This document shows, piece after piece, positions 12,868 through 25,832 of a DNA stretch of 64,000 nt. Positions within the stretch are counted from its first letter, which is position 1; each line of letters begins with the position of its first letter. The notes beneath the pieces were generated by a model that was not told the origin of the DNA, made no database searches, and saw nothing but the letters and a program-made list of their open reading frames with translations. The stretch is from contig NC_092861.1 in the NCBI RefSeq assembly GCF_032062135.1, positions 142,670,641-142,734,640 of the forward strand, read 5' to 3'. This DNA is from Pyxicephalus adspersus (lineage: Eukaryota; Chordata; Amphibia; Anura; Pyxicephalidae). The position numbers and the translations under genes were made by a program.

Positions 12868-13080
12868 CACCTATAGAGGCTGGAGAAAGTAGACTAATAT
12901 GGGAGAACCTGGGTGATTCAGAAAACCTACAAAGGATCTGGTTCAAGATGAAAAAAAATGCCAACTATTGGACCATGGTTTTAAAGAAATGTATATTCCA
13001 GGTTTGTCGGATCATCATGATTTCCCCAAGTTAGTCTATTTTCTCCAGTCTTGGGGAATTTTAAAGAATCAGGCCCAGTC
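12868..13080. mobile_element. Diverged palindromic MITE (family B)
   Basis: Carries 'gggagaacctgggtgattca', 'gccaacta', 'ctccagtcttgggg' and ends 'aaagaatcaggcccagt', all shared with the other family B copies. The left terminus is decayed. Confidence 0.55.
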
Positions 13081-13437
13081 AAGGACGTGCATTTATGTTT
13101 GAAGTCTGCAGGATATCACCTCATTCACTAAGCCATGTGACAAAATAAATCAACCTCATTGCACCATACCTATCTAGTGCCCTGCAAAGCAAATGTTGCT
13201 AAATGGAACCTCTGCAGCAATTCCTATTCTGGGCTGCATCTTTTATAGTGAATGACATGATTAAATGTTTATTAAAAGCTGAACTATAATTTTGATTTAA
13301 AAACTTGCAAGCAGACACTTTCTTTATCACAGAAAGGAACAGGCGATGTTCGCTACCTTCTGTACCTACCGTACAATGCCAAGATATTGTGGGTATCCCG
13401 GCATTCCCTGGATATGTCAGGATCCAATGCACTATAT

Positions 13438-13754
13438 CAACCTTTTGGTTGTCATGGACCACTAAATTTAGGAACTCTGGACAGCGCATGCGCGGGGAAG
13501 GGGAAAAAAACTTCCCCAGAGTGATACCAGAACCTGTCCACTCTCCCTTTGCGGGTTTGAGCCTGCCATGGTAGAGTGGGTGTCTTGTGTCCAGAGAGAC
13601 AACTTGCCCACTGCCCTGACCCTGCAATCTGTACTGGGTACATGGTCCGTGGCTCTGCCCATTGCACCCCCACAGCGGGGTCCTTCTCCTGACGCACCGG
13701 CCAGAGCGGCAGACCACCAAAATTTTCTTGCGGACCACTGGTTGGTGACCGCTG
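13438..13754 (-). mobile_element. hAT-like non-autonomous element (family D)
   Basis: The right terminus read inward is cagcggtcaccaaccagtgg; the left is 'caaccttttggttg', truncated or diverged. The flanks CACTATAT (13430-13437) and CAATATAT (13755-13762) match at 7 of 8 bases, as expected for a hAT duplication. Homologous in opposite orientation to 29060-29500 (shared blocks 'aggagaagga', 'cggaccatgt', 'tcactctgggg'). Open frames on both strands here are by-products of its high GC. Confidence 0.7.
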
Positions 13755-13762
13755 CAATATAT

Positions 13763-14992
13763 CATCCTGGCTGCCCAATCAATGGCAGAAGATCAGGAAA
13801 CTCTGAAAAGAAAGGGGAAAAAGATTATGGTGTCTGCGATGGAACTGGGATAGGTGATTGTGTTTAAAAATTTGCAGTCAGGCAAGTTTGTCTATATTAT
13901 TGCAGAAGGGACATCACCTGAAACAAAGGACAAGCCTGGTTGCAATTTTGTTTAACTTCTAGCTATAATATTGCTTTTAATGGAAATTTTTATGGCACGT
14001 ACCAGGAATCCCTCTACTATCTTTAGTTCAATGTTTTATTTTAAGCATGTATATAACCAAAACAGAAAGTGAGTCAAAAACGTATACAGTGATCATTAGA
14101 AAGTTTAGTCTTAAAAACCCCTCCTCGGCAAACAATCATTTCCAGGCAATGGCCGTCTGAGCCAACCTTTTTTTTTTTTCTTTTTTGTCAGTGAAAGCGA
14201 AGAATAGTTTGCTCTGTGATAAGCAGAAAGAGCAGGCAAATTTAGACAGATCGTCCAAAACACAAAATGGCATTTGCCATCTGCTGCTGCCTATAAAAAC
14301 AATGGGTAGTCCAACTCCATTCAGGACTTGGCATTTAAAATTAAACTTTTTTTTTTTAGGTTCTTAAAAGAAACCTGTCGTCGCACTGCCTCGGGCAACA
14401 TTTACAAGTTTACATGATGAAGTGGGGTGCTTAATGCAAATATACATAGCCTGGAAAAAAAATAATATTCAGCATTTTGTCAATTATTTGCAAAGGATGG
14501 AGCCCATCCCTCCCCGCTGAATTGCTGTCTTGGCACACAAGTGAAGACATGTGTGACTTTCTTTGCATCTGTGTTTAACTGCAAAGTGATTCCTCTCTTA
14601 ATTGCAAGATTTTCACTTGTAATTAAAAACTTTGGTGAATAATTATCATTAACAATGTCATTAACTTTAATTAACATTACAATGACAATCTCACCATAAA
14701 ACAAAATAAACAATTTTCTGTAAAGCAGATTAACTTCTAGTTTTCTTTCTGTTTGTATTTATGTATATGTTCATGATGGTTGAATGGTAGAGCCTCAGCT
14801 ACCAGCAGATGCCTTGTAACAGGCGATGGACGCTTATGGAGAACAAAAGGCACCGGTAAAGTTTTGCTTATGAATGTGGTCTGGTTGATAAATGGAACAG
14901 CAGTTGGGGGGGGGGAGTTCTCCCAGGTTAATACCTGATCACTGCTTCTGAAATGAATTTCTGAGCAATTTGAAATGAGTGGCAATGATTAA

Positions 14993-14993
<1 letters not shown>
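13763..14993. other. Intergenic stretch with candidate conserved non-coding element
   Basis: The part at about 14480-14720 is unique and dense in homeodomain-type words (TTAATTGC, TGTAATTAAA, TTTAATTAAC, ATCATTAAC) with well-mixed flanking sequence. This pattern is typical of developmental enhancers near genes such as prox1. Function is inferred only. Confidence 0.3.
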
Positions 14994-15023
<30 letters not shown>

Positions 15024-15150
15024 AATAATAAAAATAATAATATTAATAAACAGGATTTATATAGCGCCAACATATTACGCAGCGCTGTACATTAAATAGT
15101 GGTTGCAAATGACAGATGAATACAGTGACACAGGAGGAGAAGATATGATT
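14994..15150 (-). mobile_element. L2-like 3' tail with (TAA)n
   Basis: A long ATT/TAA microsatellite (about 14994-15045) precedes 'caggatttatatagcgccaa', 'cgcagcgctgtacattaaat' and 'cagtgacacaggagg', the minus-strand form of the shared tail. Confidence 0.8.
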
Positions 15151-16694
15151 GGCTTCTAGACCAGAGATTAACTATATTTAAACTTATATGTGGGGAAAAA
15201 AACATGATACATCTTCAAAAAACATGCACTTTCTTTTATACTTTAAATTGCTGCAAGTGCACAAGTACTGTATACCTGTTTATCTTTCTAAAATCAAATT
15301 TGCTTCTAGCTTTCTGTTTGAGCTGACAACACAGTGCCTTTGCTGTTTTGAAATCTCATGCAGTGTTGTCAAACCTGCTCAGCTGGACTACAGAACTCCA
15401 ACAGGTGAACTACAGAACTCTACCACTATTCCATAAGCAAGAGGGGCTCTGTAACCCAGCACAGGTCTATAGGGGGGCCATAGCAAGCAGGCATTTTATT
15501 TAATATATTTTCACCAGATTTGTTTCTCATCGCCATTGAAAGAAATACAATCATCTCATAGGCTTAGTTATACATTATGATTATGTACTCCCCCAGTGTA
15601 GTGCCTAAAATCAAGCAAGCCCTAATATAAAAATGTCATTTATAGTTGTTATCTGTATTAGTATATCTGCATAAATCTAAAACATTATGATCCTGATATG
15701 AAGGTTCTGCTATAGGGTGACAACAGTTTGTCCCTGTGTCCCAATGATTTTTTTTTGCATTGTCACATTGCAGCCAATTCTACACACATTAGGGATTCAT
15801 TGCCTGTTCTGAGAAATGCCATAAGCCATTACTAAAGTGAAAATAGACTGAAAGTTGCTGCAAAAATGCTACAAGAAATATGCAACAATTAGCCAAAAGA
15901 TGAAAATTTATTTTGTTAAAAGTGGAATTGTTTAAGAAGCACAGTGCTTTAGGCTAGGTTCAGACTAAAGTTGTTTTTTACTGTGGCATTTACATGATAT
16001 ACAGGTTGATTCTGGACAATTTACATAAAAATGCCTGAAAGCACCTGCAAGAGAATGCCTACAAATGCTTACATAGACAAATGCAAGCTATTCAAGTCTA
16101 TGGAGGCAGTTGGGTGGCTAAACTACCCCTGAACTTTTAAACAGTAGCATCTGGCATTTGGTGACAATGGTTGCACATCTACAGGTTCCAGTGATGGAGC
16201 CGTGGTCCAGGTTAGCATGCATCCCCTGGTGCCATTTATTCCTTTTGTCTTCTCATGGGTGGCCCTCAATGATGCAGGGGACATTGCCTTTGTAGCGATA
16301 CCAGTGCCATTGTGTCTATTATACAATGAGCCCAGGGTGGCTTGATTGTGTGCCTACAGCAGCCTTTCTTAACCCTTTTCCTTCAGATTTAGCCTTTAAA
16401 TGTGTCCAAGACCTTCCGAAGGCCCTCCTAAAACCAATGTATTAGGGTCAGTGGGAAAAATGCCTCATACAGTTCAAATACTAAAAGATCTCTAGTGTCA
16501 TGCGGCTCCACCAAGGGGCATTGACCATGGAAATATGTTGGCACCATCAAATGAGCAGTCAGTCAGCCACAGCTCTGGGAACCCTTAGCAACCGATAGAG
16601 GAATTTTAGGGTTACATGGACTCTTGTTTGTGAATAGCTGGTCAACAGGAAAAAGGATCAGTGGGGCAAACCAGAGTGTAATGTGTAGTGATAG
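15151..16694. other. Intergenic stretch with diverged repeats
   Basis: The part from about 15945 begins 'ggctaggttcagactaaag', a motif common in frog dispersed repeats. The part at 16350-16640 starts 'cagcctttcttaaccctttt', similar to hAT-type ends. Neither has a clear boundary. No gene is seen. Confidence 0.3.
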
Positions 16695-17905
16695 TTGAAA
16701 CAGAATTATCTACTAATGCTGGAACATTAAATATTCATTTACTGCTGGAATATGGAATGGTCTTTTACTTCTAGAACATGGAATACCCTACTACAGCTGG
16801 AACCTTTATTGATCTATTACTGCTGGAATGTGGAATGATCTACTACTCCTGGAACATGGAACAATCTACTTATTGCTGGAACATGAAATGGTCATTACTG
16901 CTAGAACATGGAATGATCTACTACTGCTGGAACATGGAATAGTTCACTACTGCTGTAAACATGGAATGGTTTACTACTGATAAAACATAGAATGGTCTAA
17001 TACTTCCGAAACATGGCATGTTTTACTACTACTACTGAAACATGGAATGGTCTACTACTGCTGGAAGATAGAATGGTCTACTCTTTCTGGAACATGGAGT
17101 GGTCTACTGCTACTGGAACATGGAATGGTCTACTGCTGCTGAAACATGGAACGGTCTACTACTGCTGGAACATGGCATGTTCCACTACTACTACTAAAAC
17201 ATGGAATGGTCTACTCTTGCTGCAACAGGGAATGGTCTACTGCTAATGAAACATGGAATGGTCTACTACTGCTGTAACATAGAATGGTCTACTGCTGCTG
17301 AAACATGGAACGGTCTACTACTGCTGTAACATAGAATGGTCTACTCTTGCTGGAACATGGAATGGTCCACTGCTACTGGAACATGGAATGGTCTACTCTT
17401 GCTGGAACATGGAATGGTCTACTCTTGCTGGAACATGGAATGGTCTACTCTTGCTGGAACATGCAATGGTCTACTCCTGCTGTAACATGGAATGGTCTAC
17501 TCTTGCTTGAACATGGAATGGTCTACTCCTGCTGGAACATGGAATGGTCTACTCTTGCTGGAACATGGAATGGTCTACTCTTGCTGGAACATAGAATGGT
17601 CCACTCTTGCTGGAATATTGAATGGTCTACTACTGCTGGAACATGGAATGGTTTACTATGGAACATGGAATGGTCTTCTACTGCTAGAACATGGAATGGC
17701 CTACTACTGTTAGAACATGGAATGGCCTACTACTGCTGGAACATAAAATGGTCTTCTACTGCTGGAACATAAAATGATCTGCTACTGTTGAAACATGGAA
17801 TGGTCCACTACTGCTGAATCATGGAATTGTCTACTACTGCTAGAACATGGAATGGTCTACTACCCCTGGAACATAGAATGGTCTACTACTGCTGGAACAA
17901 AGGAT
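16695..17905 (+). repeat. Minisatellite, 26-bp unit, about 46 copies
   Basis: The unit is roughly 'ggaacatggaatggtctact' plus 'cttgct' (or 'actgct'); adjacent starts at 17404 and 17430 give the 26-bp period. Copies at the left edge are diverged, the centre (17340-17600) is nearly identical, and the right edge decays again. The unit lacks stops in most phases and is not a multiple of three, so it gives accidental long frames with a 26-residue period. Confidence 0.95.
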
Positions 17906-18977
17906 GTAGTAATTTATTTGCGCTTTTCTGGGAAGGGAGGTAAAGTTGAGCTAGTCAATAATATCAAGAATTAGGAAAATAACCTCACCCCCATAATAAT
18001 CTGCATTTATTTTAAGTTTACTATACAAAAGCCTCTGCTTAAAATGTAAAATAAAAAAAAGATCCCAGCGTGCTATCTTAAAATGTGTCCAACAAAAATA
18101 ACATTAATAACAGTCTTACATGTTCTTAATGAGAAGATTATTTAAATAAAAAACACAGTAATTAGCATTAATGTAACATGACTAACCATTTGGTACTTAA
18201 TATGTACAATTAAATGCCACTGCAAGCATTATTTAAAATATAATTTGCAAGGCTGCTTGGACTGTAGCTGAAGTAATTACAAAAGTGCTTCATTATAAAT
18301 GTAAAAAAAAAAAAACTTGCTAAGAATAATAAAGAATGGTTATGTTTTAGTGCAGCCTTGTTTGCAAATGCTTGGATTGCATATTTATGCATTACAGAGA
18401 CAGCCCCTGGACTAGTGTAAAATATTTATTTGTAGTATCTTTGATATTTCCTGATGCTGATGGCTTCCAAGGATATATATGGTCCAAATAGTAGAAGTTT
18501 GGAATGGCATAGGAGCCTGAACTCTATGTAGGAAAACTTTAGTGTCTGGACATGTAGAATAAATAAATTGTGCAGTCTGATGAGCTCATCTATCAAGCAC
18601 TATGATTTCTCCTCATTGGCATGCTCCTTGATCTACAGCACACCTGCTTGGCTCTTGTTCCACTTCTCCATTCACCTCTCCAAGCTCTGCTGTATGGGGA
18701 CTGCAAATGCCTGACAGCAAGGTATATTCAGACCTTAATACAAATACATTTAATGCTGTAAATAATGGATACGGAACTGTATTGTATCTTTCATATTTCA
18801 CCAGAGGTTAGTGTTAAACCAGACCACCAGAGAGAGATACTTAAAACACTTAAAACTGGAAAAACTAAAACTTTTTGCTCTTCACTGTTCCCCTCACCTG
18901 TCATGATTCTGGCCCCCAAGCTGGAAAGCTTTATAATTTAGGGAGAACCATGCGACCATCCAACCTTCTATAATTAC
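17906..18977. other. Intergenic stretch with candidate conserved element
   Basis: The part at about 18000-18310 is unique AT-rich sequence with many TAAT/ATTA words (AATTAGCATTAATG, TACAATTAAATG, GTAATTAC), a possible enhancer. The remainder shows nothing recognisable. Confidence 0.28.
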
Positions 18978-19185
18978 TATATCCACAGCTCACAGTATAT
19001 TAGTGTGGTGGTTAGTAGGGAAATGCCTCTTACATTGGTGGCCATTGGGATAAAAGTCACCCTTACAGGTAGCCAAAAAGATCATTGGGGTCAGTAAAAC
19101 TGATCTGAGGATCACAAATAACTCATTGCTCCAGGAACCGCTCACAACCTCTGGAGGAACCCTAGTTGAGAAACACTGGTTTAGA
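18978..19185 (-). mobile_element. hAT-Charlie-like repeat (family A)
   Basis: Minus-strand copy: ends 'aaccctagttgagaaacact' and contains 'cacccttacaggtagccaaaaag', the reverse of the family block. Internally shorter than the 24912 copy. Confidence 0.65.
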
Positions 19186-19605
19186 CATTTATCAACCAAT
19201 AGGCCCACTGCAAATTCTCTGCCCCAAGTTCATCATCTGTCCTCAGAACCCTCCAGTGGAAGAGCCATAGTATCCCCAGCATCTGAAACCATGTGTTGCA
19301 CTTGTACTTATGGATTCAAGATGGCGATGGCATGTTAGCCAACACGTGATGCTGGGCAAAATGTTTTCACACATTGCAACACATCTTTAGATACAATAAC
19401 AATGATTGCTAATAGCAGCATTGTATTACATTTCTTGTATTACATTGAAACAGTGCTTCCAAATTACTCATTGGAGGCTAAAGCACTAAATGGTTATCAA
19501 TTGTCAGCTATTTCAATAAACTGTACCTATGGGATATTTGTATGTTTTATCATCATTATGATAATTCATTTTTCAATTCTTATTATTAGTGTTGTTACTC
19601 TATAG

Positions 19606-19900
19606 CAGCCATTTTCAACCATGGGTTTATTGAACCATTCTGTTCCTCCAAAGGTCGGTAGGGGTTCCTTGGCATAGTTCTAATTCTGGATCCAGCCCCA
19701 CCTGGCAAAGCAAGCAGGCATTATGCCAAAGATCTTTTTAGCTAAGGTGGTATTGTGGCCACCACTTTATCAAGGTATTTTTCCCAATGACAACATAAAA
19801 ATCATTCTTACCAATGATTTATGCCTAATAATTTGAAAACAGGTAGACCTGAAAATGTATGTGTTCCTTTGGGTGAAAAAGTTGAGAAAAGCTGCTCTAG
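19606..19900 (+). mobile_element. Possible diverged hAT-type repeat
   Basis: Starts 'agccattttcaaccatgggt', continues 'ggtaggggttccttgg' and ends 'aaaagttgagaaaagctgc', matching the end pattern of family A but not its middle. Confidence 0.35.
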
Positions 19901-22900
19901 AGCGACCCGTGTAACTTAATTTACTTAAAATTCCCAAAGTCTGGCCATAGATGTTCTTGGGACCTTTTTTCACTTCTGGTGGATGGAATGGAGTTCTGTT
20001 TGGCATAGGAGAAAAACAATTAGGATACATTTAGGATTATAAAGAGGTCTGCAGTAAAGTGAACCTGTTACTTTGCCCAGCATGAGCAAATGAAATATGG
20101 GCTAATCATCAACGTCGTTTGTTTGGGTTTCTTTAATTCTTCTCTTTAGCTTTTAAACAAAGGTCTACATTCTATTTTCTCACAATATCGCTTAGCTGGC
20201 ACAGGCTAGGCAGCATAGCATCTCGAATGTCAGGCCTATTATAGCGTTACAATTGCTAACATGCCTCCATAACACAATAAAATGGGAAAATCACTGGAAA
20301 AAAAAAAAAAGAGAGAAACAAAGGCAAACTCGATGTGACTTTCTAAACTACATAAGTGCTACATTTAGTTTCCAGCAAGGTCTTTTTACATTCCCCAGAT
20401 CTTCTTCTTTCTGTGGTCAAGAGGACAATTTAAGATTGGCCATCACATATCAAACGCTGAATTGAAATGACAAGTCGAGACTTGGGGGTTTGGGTAGTTG
20501 CTGCTCTTACAGATGCTGCTGTAGGCCAATCCTTGGAGTGTCACTTACATTAGCTTTGAGGTAATCTGCACCCCACGCACCCGGCAAAGGATAAGATGAC
20601 AAGATCAGTTAATCAACAATGACAGGGGAGGGGGGCCTGAATGGATTTTTTTTTTGGAGGGAAGTTCAAGATGAAAGCGCCAGCATTCTTACCCTCGACC
20701 GCGTGGTTCATGGGTGTCGAAAGGAGAGAGGCTGTCAAGGATTTAATGACCGATGCCCTTGTCTCCTAGGGGAGCCTGTTTTGGAAATATCTTTCAGGCC
20801 TAAATGATAATAAAGCTGGTTTATTCTAGCATGTAGGGCAATGGCAAAAGTGTGTGGCCTACATATAACCATCAGAGGAGAGAAAGTTATTTATTTATGT
20901 ACTTCTTGCATTTATATAGTGATGGCACATTTCTATATAGACAGTCATAGGAGTTCCCGCACTGATGCAGCACCCAGTCTCTTGACTTCATCGTACACAT
21001 CAACCCAAAGACATTCCAAGTCCAGTTTGTTCAGATACCAGTGAAAGCAAAATGTCATTCAAATTACAAGGAAGCTGAAATATGTATATGTGAATTGGCT
21101 TTTGTCACAGCATACACGACAGACAGTCCCTCCACTTTAGGAAGTAGGAACCCATGTCCAGAGTTGGGCTTTAAGGACTATTGACACAAAAAGAGAGTAT
21201 GCATGTCATTGTTTTGCTAACATTCTTTAAAGCCCAACTCTTGTCAAGGGTTCTTCCTCTCCAAGTGGACCATCCCCATACTTACAACAAAAAGTCTGTA
21301 TGCCTACTGCTTTGATGGGTGTTCAATGACCCCTAAGGTCATGTTTGCCCTTTTATCCCTCCACTGCCAAGAATACATTCTGCAGCAAGGGGAGGTGTGT
21401 TTTCAGAACACTTACAGGTTGGGGGTGAAACTTGACATTCTGGATTGAATGGTGGATTTTTTACCCCGGAATGGAAGCTGCATCACACAAATACCATAGA
21501 TATATATTTTTTTTTTTTTTTGCTTTGAGCCACCACCAAGAGAAGGGAGACCATTGGTTCAATTTTCGCCCAAAACGTAATTGGGTTTTAGGTGTTAGAG
21601 TATCAACCTTATGCTGTGCTGCTCATCTGTCCCACAAAACTGACCTTTCTATAATTACTTGGACATATTATCTGCATTCAAAAAAACCTTTTCTGCCCTA
21701 AATGGTTTCAGTGATAGTCATATTTATATTCCTGGAGTTTGGGTATAAACTACCACCATCATTTCTTTTAACACATGGAGAATAGAAGAGTACCCGTAGG
21801 AAAATTCATCTAGGTGTACACTTCCAACCATTTGAACCATTTAATGCCTCTTTCCCCAGATAAGCATAAGCTTGCAAAGTAAGGGAACTTTGGCACCTTT
21901 GCTTTGGGTACTAAATGTCTGCTGGGGGTAGCTAGTATAGCAGGAAACTCATTGGATCTTGCTTGGTGACTGTGGATAATTTGTGTTCCCACTGGTTCTC
22001 AATACCACATTATGTTCCATTGAGCTCACCCACTATTAGACCTTTTTTTTTAAAAAGTTTGAGATTCCCTGAATAATACGACCACCTTCTATGCCCCGCT
22101 AAATCTATAGAAAAGAGGAGATTTGCCCTTCTGTTCTACAGACAGCAATAGAAACCTGGCTGGTGTTCTTCCTACTCTTATTTAGTTCTTTACTGGCATT
22201 GGAAGATTTGAGCTCACTTTTTGCCTGTTTAAAATTTTAAATGGTGAAAAAAGCATGTATGAAAATACATAAAATACAACTTGAGCTGCATTACATTTTA
22301 ACAAAAAAAAAAAAATAAAGTCTAAAAGGCATGTGCATTTTTTACCAGGAAGGTATAAAAGGGGAACTATTTGTTGACCTAAGGTCTAGAAGGTATATGT
22401 AGAACATCAAACCTCTTATGGGCTGCCAGTTTACAGAAACCTTTCCATTAAATTCATGAAGTTCAATGAATCTAATGTGATTTTTTGAAATTTGTATCAC
22501 ATATTCATCATTCCAATTTACAGCATAAAACTTCTCCTGTTCCAATTGCTGTTGAACTGCCTGTACATAACAGTAGGAGTAATAATTAGAAATGGCCTTT
22601 TTTCATTAAAATGTTCTATAAAAAAAAATAGTTCAGGATTTTACTTAATGAAAATGACAGCTATGGTATGACCCAAATGGCGTCACGCCTTTACATCTTC
22701 TTGAAGGTCAAAAGAATTTATGGTAGAGTTTGTACTCCATCCATGTTCTATTCTTTGTGGGCCAGTGAGAACCTTGGAATATTGCGTATTTGCACATTGG
22801 CTCTTTGCCTTCAGAAGAATTTCTGGAAGAGTGTGTTAGGAGCAACCTTGGCATCCACAAGTAACATTTCAAGTTAGACCTTGTCATGTCAGTTCTAAAA

Positions 22901-23550
22901 TAAATAACAAAGACTTTTGTCTGGTGCAGAAACCCATGGCCCTGAAGAGGAGAGGCCACTTGAAGGTCCTTCTCTCAACTTCTTGATGCCTTGGTCACTG
23001 TGAAAAAGAACAACGCCAAGTTTGATAAAAACGCATCGAAGAGACTCTGTTTTTCTAGCTGAACTATAGAAGAACATTTACAGATCCCATTAATGATACA
23101 CTATGTCCCCCTTTTCCTATTTCATTCTCCCTACTTTTGGTCTGATGTATATACCACAACATGTATTATTTAACATGTATGCCTAGCTAAAAACTTGGAT
23201 GAAGTTTGGAAGGATTTCCACTTTCCCCAGGATTAGAACTGGAGAAAACCAATGTCTGCCATTAGGTATTGCCTCCCCCAATCTTTGGTGAAATAGAGGA
23301 CAACACAGGATCATCCATCTCCATGGAGTGGATTGAAAAGCAATGGAATGGTAAAGGGAATAAGAAAGATGGTGGTGCAGATGTGTGCAAATCCTGTCTG
23401 CCAACCAGGGGCATCTCATACTTTAGACAGCTAAAGTGGTTGCCTTAGGCCCTATAACTGCACTGTACTGGTCTTAAACCACTGTGCCATCACATCATAT
23501 GCCTTTTTAATGCTATATATAAGGAAACTTCACAGCCTGGGGGTTATATG
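19901..23550. other. Intergenic stretch, mostly unique
   Basis: No gene or clear transposon. The part at about 20080-20290 is complex unique sequence (TGAGCAAATGAAATATGG, GCTAATCATC, ATCTCGAATGTC) and could be conserved. Several A or T runs of 10-16 bases occur (for example about 20300, 21508, 22303). Confidence 0.35.
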
Positions 23551-23865
23551 GAATATGGCATTGGAAGGGAGGGGGCTTGTGGCTGGGATGTGGACCAAGG
23601 GCTTATGGATTTTGGCAGGGGGGACTTGTGGCTGGGATTTGGACCAAGGGGTTATGGATTATGCCATGGCGGGTCCTATGGATGCAATGTGGACCTGGGG
23701 TTATGTGGATTATGGCATGGGATGCCAATGGGATTTGGGGGTTATGGATTATGGCATAGAGGTTTTATGGCTGGAATGTGAACCCGGGGGTTATGGATTA
23801 TGGCATGGGGTGTTTTATGGCTGGAATGCAGACCTGGGTTCCATAGGTTGCACGGTCTCATTTTC
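23551..23865 (+). repeat. Minisatellite, about 49-bp unit, 6-7 copies
   Basis: 'ttatggatta' starts at 23652, 23742 and 23791, and a variant at 23701; spacing is 49 bp with one shortened 41-bp copy. The unit is G-rich on this strand ('atggctggaatgtggacc', 'ggggttatggattatggc'). The frames through it with Gly/Trp/Met repeats are artefacts. Confidence 0.9.
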
Positions 23866-24911
23866 CCACTTTCCTGCATTTTCTTGAGACATCCCTGTCC
23901 CCAACAGACCTCTAGGGTGAATCTCACTAATACACAGACTGCAATAAAACCTCATAGGGTTCTTATCCCCTTGTCATGCTATCCATTACCTACCTACTTG
24001 ATAGTTTAGAATTGCTTTGAGAAGAGTTAAAAGTTGTCAGGTTTTTATTTTTTTTTACAAAGCCTCTTTGGACAGAGGGATACCCGGTATAGTATGACAG
24101 GCTAATAAAGACCAAAGTATGAATATATATTTACTAATTTAGGATTTTGTTTCCCACAGAGGAGATGATTGAGGCACAGAGAAGCAGTACGGAGGAAGCT
24201 GAATGAGACAAGGTGCCTAACTTTAACAGCTGCTTGTAGTCTCTACCAAAAGGTTCATGTGAGAGTTCAACACAGGAGTATAATTGTCACCCCTAAAACA
24301 AAAACTTCATGAACAAGGATCTTTATTGCAACATCAACAATACTATTATAGCAAAAGCTGCAGATTTAAAAAATCTAAAAATAACAATTTGGAAAATTAA
24401 ATGAGGATTTTAAAAGTTACATAAGCTAATTAGGTTTACATTTTTCCCTAATGTTTTTTTTTCACCTTTTGTGGAGCATTTTTGCAAGTTGAAGTTACAA
24501 TAAGAGTCTTAGACATGTAATACAAATGTGGTTTAGCACAACACAAAAAAGTGATATTGTGGGAGAGTAGCAAAGTGCTTTGTTCTAAAGTACTGCCCCA
24601 AGGCCGATGTTGGGAATTTCTGACTCATAATCCTTCATCAGGTTAGACATCCAAGGACACTAAAATCTAGACAGTCAACACAATTAATCAACAAGACTTG
24701 ACCCAAGCCAGTGCCTATGCCAAAGACGGTGTTTGTTGTTCTCACTTCTTAATGTGCTATTACTAATCTTAAAGAAGACAACAGCTGTTATAAATGGAAG
24801 GTTAAAAGTAAAAGTTCCAGCTTAAAGCGACCCTGAGGATTCCTGGATGAAATTAAACTACAAGTCAAGTAAAAGTTGGATACCCACCTTTCAGGTGGTC
24901 AACATTTATAA
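23866..24911. other. Intergenic stretch, nothing recognised
   Basis: AT-rich unique sequence; the 24590-24660 segment has a 'ccttcatcaggttagac' block that may be a repeat remnant. Confidence 0.35.
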
Positions 24912-25189
24912 CAGTGTTTCTTAACAAGGGTTCCTCTAGAGGCGATTTGGGGATCCTTGAGCAATGAGCAATTTGTGCCTCTTGGGTCAGTTTAACTGAC
25001 ACCAATTATTTTTTTGGCTATCTGTAAGGGTGAAATTCTTCCCATTGGCCACAAAGTTAGAGGCATTCTTCTCATTGACCACAACACTAATGTGCCATGA
25101 GCTGTAAGGAGTAATTATTTACAGGGGCGCCTTAAGACTTGCAAGTTATTTCAAAGGTTCCCTCATGTTACAATAGTTGAGAAGAGCTG
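24912..25189 (+). mobile_element. hAT-Charlie-like repeat (family A), near full length
   Basis: Starts CAGTGTTTCTTAAC and ends GTTGAGAAGAGCTG, imperfect inverted repeats. The flanks ATTTATAA and GTCTATAA match at 6 of 8 bases, compatible with an old hAT duplication. Best copy for the family layout. Confidence 0.7.
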
Positions 25190-25643
25190 GTCTATAATCT
25201 TTACTTTCTTGCAGAGCTCCAGGTGCCACCGCTCTCTGATTACCCAGAGTAGGTTATGTACCGGTTCCCCTATGTGGTTCCAACCACTGGTCTGTCCATT
25301 ACTGTAGAAGACAGTAGGTGAACTTCCTGGACATCAAGGTTGAAATTAAAGAATCAATGAAAGATTATTGCACCTCAACTCAACTGTCTACCTGAAAAAA
25401 TTCTAAGTGAACTATTGGGGCAACAGGCAAGAATGAGAGAGCGGTTCTGAGGACCAATTGTCATGATACCAGTGGTACGATGATCTTTAGCTTGTACTTT
25501 AGCTGAGCATTATTATTCTTTTTCTCCTGATTGGGCCTAGGTGGAATAAAAAGAAAGTAGCAGCATTCTATTTTCTTTTTTATGCTACTCGATTACAACC
25601 TTTGCCCGAAACCAGCGAAGAATTTGTTATAACTCCTTACATA

Positions 25644-25832
25644 GGGCCTGATTTATTAGCACTCTCCAAGACCTGAGAAGAGGGACTATTATGGAAAAAC
25701 CTGGGTGATCCTGCAAATCTGGAATGGATTTCTTAAAAACATATGTTATTAGATGGCAAAAGCATTCAGTCCTGGGCCAAATTCACAGTGACAGTCTATC
25801 CTGTCCAATGCTTTACAAAATCAGGCCCATAG
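25644..25832. mobile_element. Palindromic MITE (family B)
   Basis: Starts 'gggcctgatttattagcact' and ends 'ctttacaaaatcaggccca'; the interior is 'aacctgggtgatcctgcaaa' as in the other copies. Confidence 0.7.

Noticed and set aside
13199..13765. 188-codon minus-strand frame
   Set aside because: Same hAT-like family; extends into unrelated flanking DNA and shows no transposase motif.
17347..17772. 141-codon frame with 26-residue repeats
   Set aside because: Product of a 26-bp minisatellite read through successive phases.
16695..17905. CRISPR-like array
   Set aside because: Contiguous tandem units without unique spacers in a vertebrate genome; a minisatellite.
23510..23887. 125-codon Gly/Trp/Met-rich frame
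   Set aside because: Lies on a 49-bp minisatellite; all three phases are open in places.
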